DNA of 64,000 nt from Rotaria sp. Silwood1 (Eukaryota > Rotifera > Eurotatoria > Philodinida > Philodinidae), in assembly GCA_905250075.1 (NCBI GenBank), contig CAJNOP010000357.1:1330-65329 (forward strand), given 5' to 3'. The first letter of the stretch is position 1, and every line of letters begins with the position of its first letter. The notes under the pieces are model-generated. The model did not search any database and was not told the DNA's origin. It worked only from the letters and a program-made list of their open reading frames with translations. Shown here piece by piece: positions 49,351 to 63,878 of this stretch. Made by a program: the position numbers and the translations under genes.

Positions 49351-50006
49351 GGGTTCCATGAATTTCGGCTCAGACTTTCGGCTCGGTCCGAAATTCCGGT
49401 GATTTTTCGGGCCGGGTCGAAATTTCTCGTGAACTTTCAGCCCATGACCTCATTGACCCTAAAATAAAAAACTTAATTTTTCAAAGGTAGTTGCTAGACA
49501 TCGTAGTGCTCAACAGGATGCCATATCGTTGAGCGGTATGGCATAGTGCTGAGTAGTATGACGTAGTGCTGAGTAGTGGGTGTGCGATGTCGATGTCTCT
49601 TCCTTCAACACTCATACGTACACCCACAATACCCACCCACATCCACACCCACACTCACATCTACGTCATAATGCTGAAGATCATGACGTCCTGCCCAGCA
49701 CCACGGCACCATACCATTCAGCGTTATGACGTCCTGTTCAGCACTACTCCATACCACTGAGCACTATGGAGTCCTGCTCAGCACTACGCCACACCGCTGA
49801 GTACTATGGCGTCCTACTCAGAACTACGCCATACCGCTGAGCACTATGGCGTCCTGCTCAGCACTACGATGCCTAACAACTAATTTTAAAAAATTAGATT
49901 TTTTATTTTAGGATCAATGAGGTCATAGGCCGAAAGTCCACAAGAAATTTCGGCCCAGCTCGAAAAATCACCGAAATTTCGGATCGGGTCGAAATTCTGG
50001 TTTTCC
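49351..50006. mobile_element. Composite hAT-type element: CGAAATT arms, GCACTA arrays, TG core
   Basis: The exact 8-bp flanks tttttaaa (49343-49350 and 50007-50014) enclose ends gggttccatgaatttcgg and the inverse of gaaattctggttttcc. Arms of about 130 bp carry ttcggctc, ccgaaatt and ccggtgattttt motifs in opposite orientation. Between them are arrays of 'agtgctgagtagtatg' and 'gagcactatggcgtcctgct' (period about 23), and in the middle a TG/AC telomere-like patch (49577-49662). It separates the GTPase and LRR genes. Confidence 0.78.
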
Positions 50007-50114
50007 TTTTTAAATACTCTATTTTTGAATTCGTGTATCACATATGAGAACTTTCATTTTCTAAAAAAACAAAGAATGTTTATTCAATACTTATTTAGTT
50101 TGAATAGATTCTTT

Positions 50115-50125
50115 TTTTTTTCTAG
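50115..50125 (+). promoter_or_regulatory. Splice-acceptor-like TTTTTTTCTAG abutting the start codon
   Basis: A pyrimidine tract ending in TAG lies directly before the ATG at 50126. With no upstream exon evident, this could be a 5'-UTR intron end or a spliced-leader trans-splice acceptor, a process reported in bdelloids. Similar AG sites precede the E2 start (7710) and the small gene at 60340. Confidence 0.45.
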
Positions 50126-52888
50126 ATGAATCATCAGTCCGTATGTATCAATGGAAAAATAATTCAAGTTTGTACTTATTCGATCAATAATGTTGTTTGT
50201 GTTCGATTTCAAGATATTCTTCGATTTGCTCCTAATGCTACTGCTCTCTTTTTTGATGAGAAAGAATTAAAACAAGTACCATTTTTGGCCGATCGAAATG
50301 GAAGAAATCTTTCACCATTACGCATCAAATTTTATTCACAGCGAACACTCTATTGTCATAGTCCTACATTGATAAATGAAGATTTGACAATAACATTGAA
50401 TGATATTCGAGAAGTACAACAGCCAATACTAAGAAATATCGATAAAATAATTGATAATATGGAATTAATTCGTCGTCAAATGTATGAATTAGCTGAATGT
50501 CGAATTCCATGTATGTTCATTATCTTGCCTCTAAAATTAAAAGGAACCGATCGATGGAAACCCTTTAATTGGTTACGTAACATATTTTGTCTCTATTTTT
50601 TATGTGAATATGGTGACAATCAGATACATTTTGCACTACACGATGGTTATCAAATCAAACAACCTAAAGTTTTCTTTATGAAATATGGTCAACATTTGAT
50701 TACTGTCATTCGTATTGTACAAAGCGCACTCGTAGCTGGAAGTTTTCTAATTCCTGCTCTTGGTTATATCGGACAGAATATCGAAATACCTGAATTTCTT
50801 CAAGATCAAGAATTCTGGAGTACGTTAAATGACGATCTAAAGATAGTAAGCGAGAATTTGGAAACGACTATAGGAAAATCATTCGATGATATTAATATAG
50901 ATAATGCCGAGAGATATTATCGAAAAGCATCGTTTGGAGCTGAAATGCGTGAATTAGAACAATATATTAAACGAGTTGATAATTGTCAAACATTAGGTAA
51001 TCTATATCGATATGTTGACATGAATGGACATGTAAGATGGGTATGTAAATATCATTATGATAATAATCAAACACAACATCAAACTAAAATATTTATCGAA
51101 CATTTTCTTCAATGGGGTGGATTGTTCGAAGAACAGACAGCAAATGCTGAAGTGAGATTATTATTAGAATCCAAAAACACTGATACTTTGATTAAATTAT
51201 TGGAAAATGGTCCGATCAATATTGATCGACTTCTAATACATAAATGTATATTGAATGAAAAGGAACTTGAATTGTTCATCAATAAAGTTAAACATGCATT
51301 CATTAAGCAACTCGAATTCGTACAACTTAATATTGAAACACGTCTAGGACGAAAGAAACCAAGTGCAATAATACAAATATTAGAAAATTTGATTGAAAAA
51401 TCACGTTTATTGACTTTGATCTATCATCATGTAGCTTGTCTTAATGTAAATAATATTTCTTTAATGATTCAAGCAATTGAAACTGGAAAAAATTCGAATT
51501 TTATTGTTCATTTATCATTAATTGAAAATGATCATCATATAATACTTACAGAACATCGTTTAGATATTTCCATAACAAATCTTAAAGAAAATATTCTAAT
51601 ATTAATTATCGAAGCATTAAAAAAAAATAAAAATATACGAGAATTATTTTTCATCAATTGTAAAATTGGTTTAAATGGCATTCAACATCTTGCTAATTAT
51701 ATTTGTTCAACTAAAACAATTGAATTTTTAGATTTAACTAATAATAATTTAACTGATGAATGCATTACTATACTTTATAATGCACTATATAAAAACGATG
51801 TATTAAAATATTTAATACTTAAACAAAATCATATTGGCGAAATTGGAGTAAAACTTCTAGGATCACTTAAATCACTTTTAACTTTGAATCTTGATCTAAA
51901 CAAAATTGATAATAATGGACTTAAAGCATTTTCAGATGATTTTATCAATAATTCAAAATTACAAAATTTATCATTGGCTAAAAATCAATTCAATGATCAT
52001 GGAATAGTTGAATTATGTAGAATTCTTGAAAAGAATACAAATATAACTTATCTCAATCTATCTGATAATAATCTAACAGCCGATGTGTGTAATAGTATTG
52101 CTATACTTTTAAGAGAAAATCATACACTTACAACTCTTAATCTAAGTTTGAATTATTTAGGTGATCAAGGTTTACTTATATTAATTTCAGCTTTTCAATT
52201 TAAAGATATTTATTTAACGGAAATTAATATAAGTGAAAATAATCTTTCTGATATAAGTATTATTAAATTAATTGATATACTTCATAATAATATATTTTTA
52301 ACACATATTACATGTGGAATGAATAAAATTGGTATAAAAAGTATTGAAGCATTTCAACATTTATTTTTAAACAATAATATTATTACTCATTTATCACTTC
52401 GTTGTTGTCAATCATCTGTATTTGAATTTGAACAATTAATTAAAATACTTGCATTAAATAATAATACATTAACTCATTTTGATTTAGGTTTAAATGAATT
52501 ATCTGATAATTGTATCTATTGGCTTGGTTGTATGCAAAATTTACATGGACTTGATCTTACTAATACTTATGTTAAAGAATATCAATTACAATTATTTATT
52601 GAACAATTATTAAAATATTCATCAAAATTAATTAAATTTAATTTATCACATAATAGATTAATAAATATGAAATTTATAATTGATCTTATTGAAAAAATAA
52701 ATACATTACGAATAATTGATCTTAGTTCAAATCGATTTACTGATTTTTATATTTCATCTCTACTAGAATATTTATATGGAACAAAGATTATTACTTTACA
52801 ATACTTGAATATTCATAATAATCGTTTTAGTCTAGAAGGTATTCAACGCTTGAGAGAAAATATCATTTCAGTTGAATTAATTCTATGA
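50126..52888 (+). CDS. Large LRR protein with N-terminal 'LYFLCEYG' domain
   Basis: Single exon of 920 residues. Residues about 1-90 are a ubiquitin-like-sized region of unknown type. Residues about 120-260 contain 'CMFIILPLKLKGTDRWKPFNW', then 'IFCLYFLCEYG', 'HFALHDGYQIKQP' and 'FFMKYGQHLI', a pattern I remember from large signalling-type proteins of Mucoromycota fungi and some animals (memory-based, unverified). From about residue 490 to the end there are at least 13 RI-type LRRs (LxxLxLxxNxIxxxGxxxL, e.g. 'IEFLDLTNNNLTDECITIL', 'ITYLNLSDNNLTADVCNSI'). There is no NACHT or signal peptide. The protein may be cytosolic and act in ligand or pathogen sensing, by analogy with NLR-type LRRs. The AT-rich codons match the neighbours. 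Confidence 0.85.
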   Translation: MNHQSVCINGKIIQVCTYSINNVVCVRFQDILRFAPNATALFFDEKELKQVPFLADRNGRNLSPLRIKFYSQRTLYCHSPTLINEDLTITLNDIREVQQPILRNIDKIIDNMELIRRQMYELAECRIPCMFIILPLKLKGTDRWKPFNWLRNIFCLYFLCEYGDNQIHFALHDGYQIKQPKVFFMKYGQHLITVIRIVQSALVAGSFLIPALGYIGQNIEIPEFLQDQEFWSTLNDDLKIVSENLETTIGKSFDDINIDNAERYYRKASFGAEMRELEQYIKRVDNCQTLGNLYRYVDMNGHVRWVCKYHYDNNQTQHQTKIFIEHFLQWGGLFEEQTANAEVRLLLESKNTDTLIKLLENGPINIDRLLIHKCILNEKELELFINKVKHAFIKQLEFVQLNIETRLGRKKPSAIIQILENLIEKSRLLTLIYHHVACLNVNNISLMIQAIETGKNSNFIVHLSLIENDHHIILTEHRLDISITNLKENILILIIEALKKNKNIRELFFINCKIGLNGIQHLANYICSTKTIEFLDLTNNNLTDECITILYNALYKNDVLKYLILKQNHIGEIGVKLLGSLKSLLTLNLDLNKIDNNGLKAFSDDFINNSKLQNLSLAKNQFNDHGIVELCRILEKNTNITYLNLSDNNLTADVCNSIAILLRENHTLTTLNLSLNYLGDQGLLILISAFQFKDIYLTEINISENNLSDISIIKLIDILHNNIFLTHITCGMNKIGIKSIEAFQHLFLNNNIITHLSLRCCQSSVFEFEQLIKILALNNNTLTHFDLGLNELSDNCIYWLGCMQNLHGLDLTNTYVKEYQLQLFIEQLLKYSSKLIKFNLSHNRLINMKFIIDLIEKINTLRIIDLSSNRFTDFYISSLLEYLYGTKIITLQYLNIHNNRFSLEGIQRLRENIISVELIL

Positions 52889-53471
52889 CATATGTATATA
52901 TATATTATAAATATAACTTCAAGGAAAAATGAACAACTTATCTACTTTTGTCGATATTTATATTTCAAACTGATTTATTATGTGAGAGTATGGGTTTAAG
53001 TAAAGATATGATCCATATTTCAAGAAATATATTGAATTTTCAAAATCGAAAGAAAATAAATCTTATAGTATTACGTAAAACGAACAAGCTTGGTCAAGAT
53101 AGTCTCGTCAATAAAAGAACTTTTTACCTATACAAAAAGAAAAACAAGTGAATGGATCATCAATAATGAATCACCAATCAAATAAAAAATAACAAAACGT
53201 ACATGAATATTCAATTTCTTTCGATAAATATTAGTAAATGATATAGGATAGTTTTACGATTATACTATTTTGACTAATATTATTATCATTATTTTATTGG
53301 CAAAAAATCATCAAACTAGTCTCTCGTCAAGATTTTCTTATAGACAAAATATCAGTTTGATTGATAAGTCACATTTGCGAATGTTCTCTTGTAAATCAGT
53401 TAAAATTGAACTATTTAATTTAATTGATTTCTATTCTAGAAAACAGTCAGTAGTAAGATTCAAAAAATAAA
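52889..53471. other. 3' flank of the LRR gene, no further gene
   Basis: Frames of about 65 codons at 52948-53151 and 53270-53470 are lysine/asparagine-rich and lack domains, so they are probably chance frames. Confidence 0.4.
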
Positions 53472-53640
53472 CAGGGGCGGTGCGAGCGGGGGGGGGGGGG
53501 GGGTACCCCCTCCTGCTTTTGAAAATTTTCGTTTTTTTTTGCTGAACTATTACCTCAAAATTTGATTTTTTTTCACACTTTCTCCCATTTTTCGAAAATA
53601 CCATCCCCCCTCCTGCTTTGACCTCTTCGCGCCGCCCCTG
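53472..53640. mobile_element. Miniature element with CAGGGGCGG ends
   Basis: The ends caggggcggtgcgag and the inverse of cttcgcgccgcccctg pair at 13 of 15 positions. The interior is a G-run, ccccctcctgctttt motifs and poly-T. A clean 8-bp duplication was not found (left aaaataaa, right ttaaaata). A more diverged relative lies at 61429-61567. Confidence 0.65.
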
Positions 53641-53842
53641 TTAAAATAAAGCTCTGATTCTCAATAGAATTGAACAATATTTCTATTGGTTGCTGTTCGT
53701 TTTCTAATGATTGGTGATGAACAAATAAAAACTGATTTCCATACATCAACATAATAAACAAAAGACAAACAGAGATATCTATTTAACTTTTTGACAAACA
53801 TTGAAAATATGTCAATACAACAGTTTTCAAATACGTTGAAAT

Positions 53843-53947
53843 TAGTGGCGTAACCGCAGGGGTGGCCAGGTAGGGCTAAGCCCCACCATCGACTTAGAGC
53901 TCGGCCAGCTGAGTCCCTCCACCGTTAAAATTCTAGTTTCGCCACTA
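53843..53947. mobile_element. 105-bp hAT-type miniature element
   Basis: The termini tagtggcg and cgccacta are flanked by an exact 8-bp duplication gttgaaat (53835-53842 and 53948-53955). The interior is GC-rich (aggggtggccagg, gctcggccagc). Confidence 0.8.
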
Positions 53948-53963
53948 GTTGAAATATATCATT

Positions 53964-54076
53964 CAGGGCTGGCCCGAGGCAGCCAACATTGGGGGGTTGT
54001 CCCGGATTTTTGTAACGGCAAGAAAAAATTTTCGATTATTAGGGAGTTGTGACAACTCCCGGTCGGGCCAATCCTG
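53964..54076. mobile_element. 113-bp hAT-type miniature element
   Basis: The ends cagggctggcccga and the inverse of tcgggccaatcctg are flanked by atatcatt (53956-53963) and atatcgtt (54077-54084), seven of eight matching. An inner inverted motif, gttgtcccggat versus cctaatcgaaa..., is weak. It begins nine bases after the previous element's duplication ends. Confidence 0.78.
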
Positions 54077-54470
54077 ATATCGTTTCATATTCTAGTAATT
54101 AATTTTTTAAAGAAAATCTTTCTTATTTGAAATATATATATATATTCAAGGCGCCAGTTCATATATCTATTTCATTGAAAATATAAAAAAAAAGAAAAGA
54201 ACGAAGATGAACACAATAGATGACAATACAGAAGAAGAAAAAAAAAACAAACAATCAAATATGATATACACAAGTCAATGTTCACAATAGTTTAAACGTG
54301 TCAATTCGAATCTAAAAACAAAAATAAAAAAAAAGATTTAATTTGTTTTTTCATTTTTTTACACTCTAAAAATGCTTATTTATCTAACAAATCATCACCT
54401 ATTTCAATCAAACGCTATTATTCACAAGCATTTCTCATGAGACAAAACATACCTTTCTTTTTTCTTCTCT

Positions 54471-57047
54471 TTACGGAAATATTGATGGATACCAAATATG
54501 TGGAGCACCGCCATACGTTGACATATTTTTCATATGATCTATACAAAATAAATTGTATTGTTTTTTTTTTTTTTATTTTGCACCTACCTGCAGATAGATT
54601 AGTTTGAATGCCTGTTGGATAATTTGAACAAGAACGATTATAAGGTGTGCTAAATGGACTAAGTCCATCGTAACCACATGTTGAAGCTAAAAAAAAATAA
54701 ATAAAATTCCTTTAGGGTATAAAATTCAATTAGAAAAAAAAAAAAACTGTACTGGGAAACAATGTTGAATAACCACCGCTTGAACTACGTGCAACAGCAG
54801 CAGCACTAAAACCTGAACTAAATGCTCCATATTGATGATGATAAGGATGATGATGTGAATCATTTGTTATTGGTGGATTATTTGATGGAAATACTTGAGA
54901 ATAAACTGATGATGATGATGGTGGTGGTGGTGGTGGTGTTGTACCTGATGGTCGCATATTTTCTTCTATATTATGTGTTAATTGTTGTTGTTGTTGTCGT
55001 CGACCTTTAACTTTATCTTCACGACGATATTTTGCACGACGATTAGAAAACCATACCTTAAAAATTTTGATAAACAAAACACAACAAAAAATTCGAAAAG
55101 TTTCTACTTGTATTCGAGCTTCAGGTAAACTAATTTTTTGTGCAATTTTTTCACGTAAATATATATCTGGATAATGTGAATTATTAAAAGCTAAAAAATC
55201 AATTTTTGAAAATTATTATACAAAAAAAAAAAAATCTATTTTAAGAATACCTTGTTCTAATGCATCAATTTGTTCTTGTGTAAATGATGTTCGATTACGT
55301 TGTAATTTTCGTTTTAATTTTAAACGTTCTTGTATAGCTTCATCATTTTCATTTAAACCATCTTTTATACCTATTTTACTATCATCACTTCCATCAGATA
55401 ATTCTAAACAATCAAAAAAAAAGGCAAAGTAATTCTTTGATCACAAAACAAAAAAAAAATGTTTGGTGTGATGATGAAGCTTATGGCGATTATGATTGAA
55501 ACATTCTTATCATTATGAAGACGTAAAAAAAAAAAGAGAAGAACATATTCAATTAGATGCCGAAATTATGATAAATAGATACATATGCACTTTTTTTATG
55601 CAAACATCAAGAGATTAATATTAAGAAGAGAAAAATCTATTCTTTCTTTTGTCTAGAAAATTTATTTACAATTGAATGATAAAAAAGAATGTTATCAACG
55701 ATGTGGAATAACATGACAGAGAAGAGAACATCTGTAAAATGAAGTGACAATTTTTATGAGTTCAACAAAGCGTAATGAAGAAGAAGAAGAAAAATCTGAG
55801 TTCAAATTTTTTTTTTGCAATAAGGAAAAAAATCTATTATTATTATTTTTTTAAGAATAAGAGATAAGCAAAAATATGATTTTCCCGTCTGTCCTACTGT
55901 GTAGATGGATGTTTTTCTTCTTAATTAGTATATATATATAGATAAAAAACATTGATGTCAAACTAGAAAAAAAGAAAAATTCATGCTGCTACTATTGTTG
56001 TTATGATTATTTTAAGATCAGAATAAGAATAACTCCGCCTTGATGACCGTCTGATCATTTATTTTATTTATCAATCATTAAGAAAAGATATTTAGATTTT
56101 TTTTGCTTCGATCTATCTTCAGGGCATCAGCAGTTAATTTTTTCTAATTGTTCTCTAACTAACCGATCAATATCAACAGGTGGTCTATATATATTTCTAT
56201 ACATCTGTGACTTCATTAGATCAAAATAGAATTTTTTTTTTTTACCTTCTAAATCATGATGTGTACCATGATTAATATCATTTGTTTGATGTTTATATTC
56301 AGAATTTGAATCACCACTATTTGAATAAATACTTGATGTTGTTTGATGAACATAACATGATGATGATGATGACCATGGTTGACTATGTAAAACACGTAAT
56401 TTATTATCAACAGAATAATATGTTTCATGATTAATCATTGATTCTAAAGATTTTGAACCAAGATTTCGAAGTACACGATTTATTGATGATACCTTAAAAA
56501 TTATTATTATACAAAAAAATATAATAATCAAAAACAAAAGGACACATACACTTGGTATATTTTCTGGATTACAAATATTATCTGTTAAAAGACGATCACG
56601 AATTTCCCATGCAAATATAGATGGTGTTTCACGTTTATATTGAGCAATTCTATTTACAACATCAGATGTAGCAACACGCGGTTTTGAACCTCCAATAGCA
56701 CGTGGTTTAATTGAACCTGTTTCATAATAACGTGCTAAGATTTTTGAAACACAACCATTTGATACTTGTAAAAATCGACTTATATCACATGGACGCATAC
56801 CACTATGTGCAAGTTCAACAATACGTGTTCGTGTTGTATCAGGTAATGGTCGACCATTAACAAATAAACCACCAAGTTGATTAACACCTGAATGTCCTTT
56901 AAAAATTGAAAAAAAAAAATTTGATAATTAACAAAAAAAAAATTAACCTTCAGTAATTGATTGATCACTATATAAATTCTTATCAAAACAAGAATATGTT
57001 AATAACTTACCTTTATGTGACATTGAAAGATCATTATGAATATCCAT
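54471..57047 (-). CDS. Pax6: Pax6 paired-box/homeobox transcription factor
   Basis: Eight exons (57047-57011, 56896-56550, 56492-56246, 55403-55251, 55190-55108, 55056-54753, 54686-54588, 54538-54471) join in frame to 445 residues. The paired domain (about 13-140) reads '[19 protein letters not shown]', '[20 protein letters not shown]', '[17 protein letters not shown]' and '[17 protein letters not shown]', closest to Pax6. The homeodomain begins '[18 protein letters not shown]' and ends '[13 protein letters not shown]', with Ser at position 50 of the homeodomain as in Pax4/6. No octapeptide lies between them, as expected for Pax6. The C-terminus is Pro/Ser/Gln-rich with CAA and CAC-type codon runs, an activation-type region. 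The donor after exon 5 (GTAGAA) is atypical. A nuclear DNA-binding regulator of eye and anterior nervous system genes in animals. Confidence 0.95.
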
Positions 57048-60000
57048 TGATTAAACGAACTGGAAGAGACAAAAAAAAAAAAAACAAACTAAAAACATAT
57101 TAATAATATGAAAAATATACCTTGTCATGATTTTATAAATCATTTAAGTATATTTTCGAATAATAAAAAGGGCTTTAGATGTATGTTTTAGTTTTTTTTT
57201 TCAAAAAAAGAAAAAATGAGAAATGTAATTTGTTCTTCTCTTTCTTCTTCTTCTTCTTCTTCTTTTTTTTCTGATCAAGAATATTAGTAACAACTTACAG
57301 TTCAATGAGTTGGAACTTGTTTCGGATCACACACACGGGCGAGCGGGCGGACAATGCGCTCGCACGGATTCGGTTAGTTAGCTTCGTATGAACGCTCGAT
57401 TTATGCGCTTACAACTGAAAGCATTGAAACAAAACATATAAACTAAAGAAAAATCGGGCAAGCGTATAACAACTAGGGAAAAAAATAAGAAATAGATCGG
57501 GAAAGGATAAGAAAGAAAGAAAGAGAGAGAGAAAAAAAAATTGGCATAAGAGAGTTCACCGGCAGCAAATCCAATTGTTTGTCGGTCGTTTTCTCTCTAC
57601 GTCTATTTTTCTGCTCGAATGAAAATATATTTGTTCTTCTTATTTTTTTTGACTGGCTACCTTTTCTCTTCTTTTTTTTTTTTCTTCATATATATATGTT
57701 ATAGACGACAACATCGAGACACTTTGTTGCAATCAAGTAGGCAAAGAGAAAGAAGAGAACAAATTAACTATTGGTTGACTGATTCCTTTTTCCTCTCGGG
57801 TCGTTTAATCATTGGTTGGTTATATTTAGTTCATCAAATTTATGTTAACTTCTCTTTTTTTTTGCTACCTGAAAATTTTTCGTATATATCTGATATTTAA
57901 AAATCAAGATTTATTTTCTATAACCACCAAGAGAGAAAAAAAACTATGCTTGATTACACATATATACATATATAAGTAGAGGCAAGGACATTGGTCAATA
58001 GCAGCGACAATTCTCATAGAAACAAGGACAATCATTATCGTCTCATAATTTCTGCTTGAAAAAATCTTATAACATTGGCAAGTTGGTATCAAATTATTGA
58101 TGTATGTTTTGCTTATTATTTTCGGACACGAAAAAAGAACACATATAACATAAGACGCCTAGAATTTTAATTAAAAAAAAAAAAAAAGAGAATCCGTTTG
58201 TTATTGTCGCATATGAATAGATGCGTATATAATTTCGAAGAATATTTATTTCATTATACGATTAGCATAGAATAAAATAAAAATAAATACATCAAAAGTA
58301 TTATGTTAACCCGTTGAATATAGACGATGTCAATTCTCATTGTGAGATTTCCAAAAAAAATACCACCTGTTGATTATTTAATATTTTGTTATTCAAACTC
58401 TCAAAGAATTAACTATTACAATTAAAAAAAATTTGTATTGATTAACGTTTTTTTTTTTTTTTGAGTATTTTGAAAGAAACGATCACGCTAGATTCGAATA
58501 ATTATTCATGATTTATTTATTATAATATATATATATTGAATATTGTTACAGGTTTATTTCTCTTTAGGCGAAGAATACAAAAAAAAAAAAAAAAAAAACT
58601 AATCATGAAAGTTCTTATTATTTCCGGCTATGATATTCATGATTGAAAATAAATATCTATCTTTTTCCTCCAATAAGAAAAACACATCAATATATATATA
58701 TCAACAAATTATCATTATAACCAGCAGGTAAAATAGATGATAGATTTCCCTTGAAAATTTGACGCCATAAACAAGTTTATATTCAATGATCGGAATAAAA
58801 AAAGAAGAATACATATATTCTATATCATCGATCAATCACAGCAGGTTGGAATTATTATTTCCACTTGGTCTAAAGATAATAATTAGCTTCATTTCTATTT
58901 GATTAACGCCTCTTACACATATATATATATTCTTTGTTCACAAGTACCGACAGACAAGTTTCGTGCTTATATATTGATGAGCATTCTAGCATGATGATAT
59001 TCGCCTATGAAACTATTTTCTTACGATAAAAAAAAAAAAAAGAAGCAATCTCAACTATTCAATAATGATAAAGAAAAGAAAAAAGACAAAACGAGGTGTT
59101 AACACAATGTAATTTGCTTTTGCTCTTGCTTGTCACTGTCACCGTCAGTTATTCCGCTAAAATGATCAAAGTAAAATTAGTATTACATTCCTTTAGGGTC
59201 TCGGCGTGCTAGCGCTATGCCTATCAATAGAAAAGAAGTGACTAATTACAAAGAACTTATCATTGTTAAAAGATGACAAAGTTTAAAACAAAAAAAAGAG
59301 AGAGATCATAATCAAAATAAAATATCAACGCTAACTATATATATATATGATAGATCTGATTGATTTATTGTGATAAACAGATGAAATATTTCATTCATGA
59401 TTTTTTTTTTTTTTTTTAAATAAAAATTGAAATGTCATTCGTTATATATTGTGTTCATTGAAACGTATATGATCTGATCCGATTGATGACAATACAATCA
59501 GAAAGAGAAAAATAAATGAGAAAGTAAGAATTGAGTATGAGGGTGTAATAAGTAACGGACAATAGCGAAAACAAAAAAAAAAAAGAAGATAATCATCTTC
59601 ATCTATATTTGTTTTTTTGTATTGATTGAGTTTTTGATTATTAACATTTAACTTACCTATATTATTGATGATATAAATGAGATTAAGATTTAGTTACTAA
59701 TCAAATAACAACTAATGAAATAACAAAACAAAAAAAGAAAGAAGTGAAATAATCTTCTATTCTCCAAAACTATCTTTCCGTTGCCATCCATTAGTCTTTC
59801 CGGTATAAATGACAACAAAGAAAAAGAAAACGTTTTTTTTTTTTTCTTTGCATGATTAAAATCATTAAAATATTCTTTACATTTCATAAGGAAATTGATA
59901 TTAAACATTTATTTTATATATTTCAAGCATAGACAATTCAATGACAAACAAAAAAAAGGAATTACTCAGCTGGAATATTTATATATAAAAGAAAAAAAAA

Positions 60001-60136
60001 AAAAAAACAAATTGAGTTGATATTAAAATCTTGTAAGACAATCTTTCGAAATAAACTTCAAAAATTTATATCGTAAAACTTTAGCTGGAATATTTATAGA
60101 AAAAAATATAATAATAATAAAATTGTTTTTTTTTTT
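57048..60136. other. Pax6 upstream region, non-coding
   Basis: Just upstream lie a possible 5'-UTR intron donor (the complement of acttac at 57293-57298) and a patch of raised GC (57330-57420: cacgggcgagcgggcgg, gcgctcgcacgg), likely the promoter or first untranslated exon. The remaining 2.7 kb has many poly-A/T tracts and (AT)n microsatellites and no supported gene. It could hold Pax6 enhancers, which I cannot read from sequence alone. Confidence 0.45.
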
Positions 60137-60340
60137 TTATAATTTTAATTTATCTGCATTAGTTTTTGCTTCATTTTTAAGATTTTTTGCTTCAATTTTT
60201 TGTTCATGTTTAAGTGTTGCTGCAGATACTTCAGCATCATGATGATGTATTTTATCTTGTTCAGCAAGATTATGAGCCACATCTTTTCGTTCTTCTTCAA
60301 GAATTCGAGCATTATGTTGAGGAATAGATTCTTTTGACAT
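60137..60340 (-). CDS. Small highly charged helical protein, 67 residues
   Basis: The single-exon frame is rich in A, K, E, H and N with no cysteine, proline-poor after residue 8, ending 'KIEAKNLKNEAKTNADKLKL'. The pattern predicts one long amphipathic helix. An AG acceptor-like TTTCAG lies about 18 bp before the ATG. Its composition resembles small LEA-like or coiled-coil hydrophilic proteins, which would fit a desiccation-tolerant animal, but this is inference with no family match. It lies 116 bp downstream of the DDX41 stop on the same strand. Confidence 0.55.
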   Translation of the reverse strand: MSKESIPQHNARILEEERKDVAHNLAEQDKIHHHDAEVSAATLKHEQKIEAKNLKNEAKTNADKLKL

Positions 60341-60456
60341 TTTATTTTATTTTTTTTTATATCTGAAATAATTATTTTACTTTATTAAAATTTCTTGTTT
60401 TTTTTTTTGTGCACGAACATATATATTTTTATTAAATACAAAAAACAAAAAACTGA

Positions 60457-63370
<2,914 letters not shown>

Positions 63371-63878
63371 CTAAAAATATTAAACATTATTTTAGAAGAA
63401 AACAAAATTCAATCATTAGATTTGTCAAATAACTGAAACAATCTATTTGTTAAAATCTTACATCTTTTATCTTCTACAGTGTAGAAAAAAAAAATATATA
63501 TGTTTTAAATTCTTGTTTATTTATGGATATAAAAATAATTTACTTTTTTCATTAAAGAGTAATGTACGTAAAAAAAATTAATAACTAGAAAAATGCTTAA
63601 AACTTTATTTAGGTCAAAATGACCATTCAGTACACTATTAAAGTCTACAAATAACCTTACTTTCCTACAATAATTATCCAGTTTAATAGCTTTAAGCATT
63701 TGCTACAAGAAAATTTTCATAGCATAAACAAAGATGTGTTTATTTATCATCTGCGCTGATTTTCTTTTTTGTCAGATCTTTCAAAAATTTTTAATAGAAA
63801 ATTATCTTACAAATGAAGATATTCAAATTATTAAATACAGATCGATTAAAAAAAACCTTAAAAAAATTCAATCTCAGT

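Noticed and set aside
49566..49760. Plus-strand frame with His/Thr repeats
   Set aside because: It is a translation of the TG/AC and GCACTA arrays inside the composite element.
54822..55010. Plus-strand 62-codon frame over the Pax6 exon
   Set aside because: It is antisense shadow of the Ser/Pro/His-rich C-terminal coding region.
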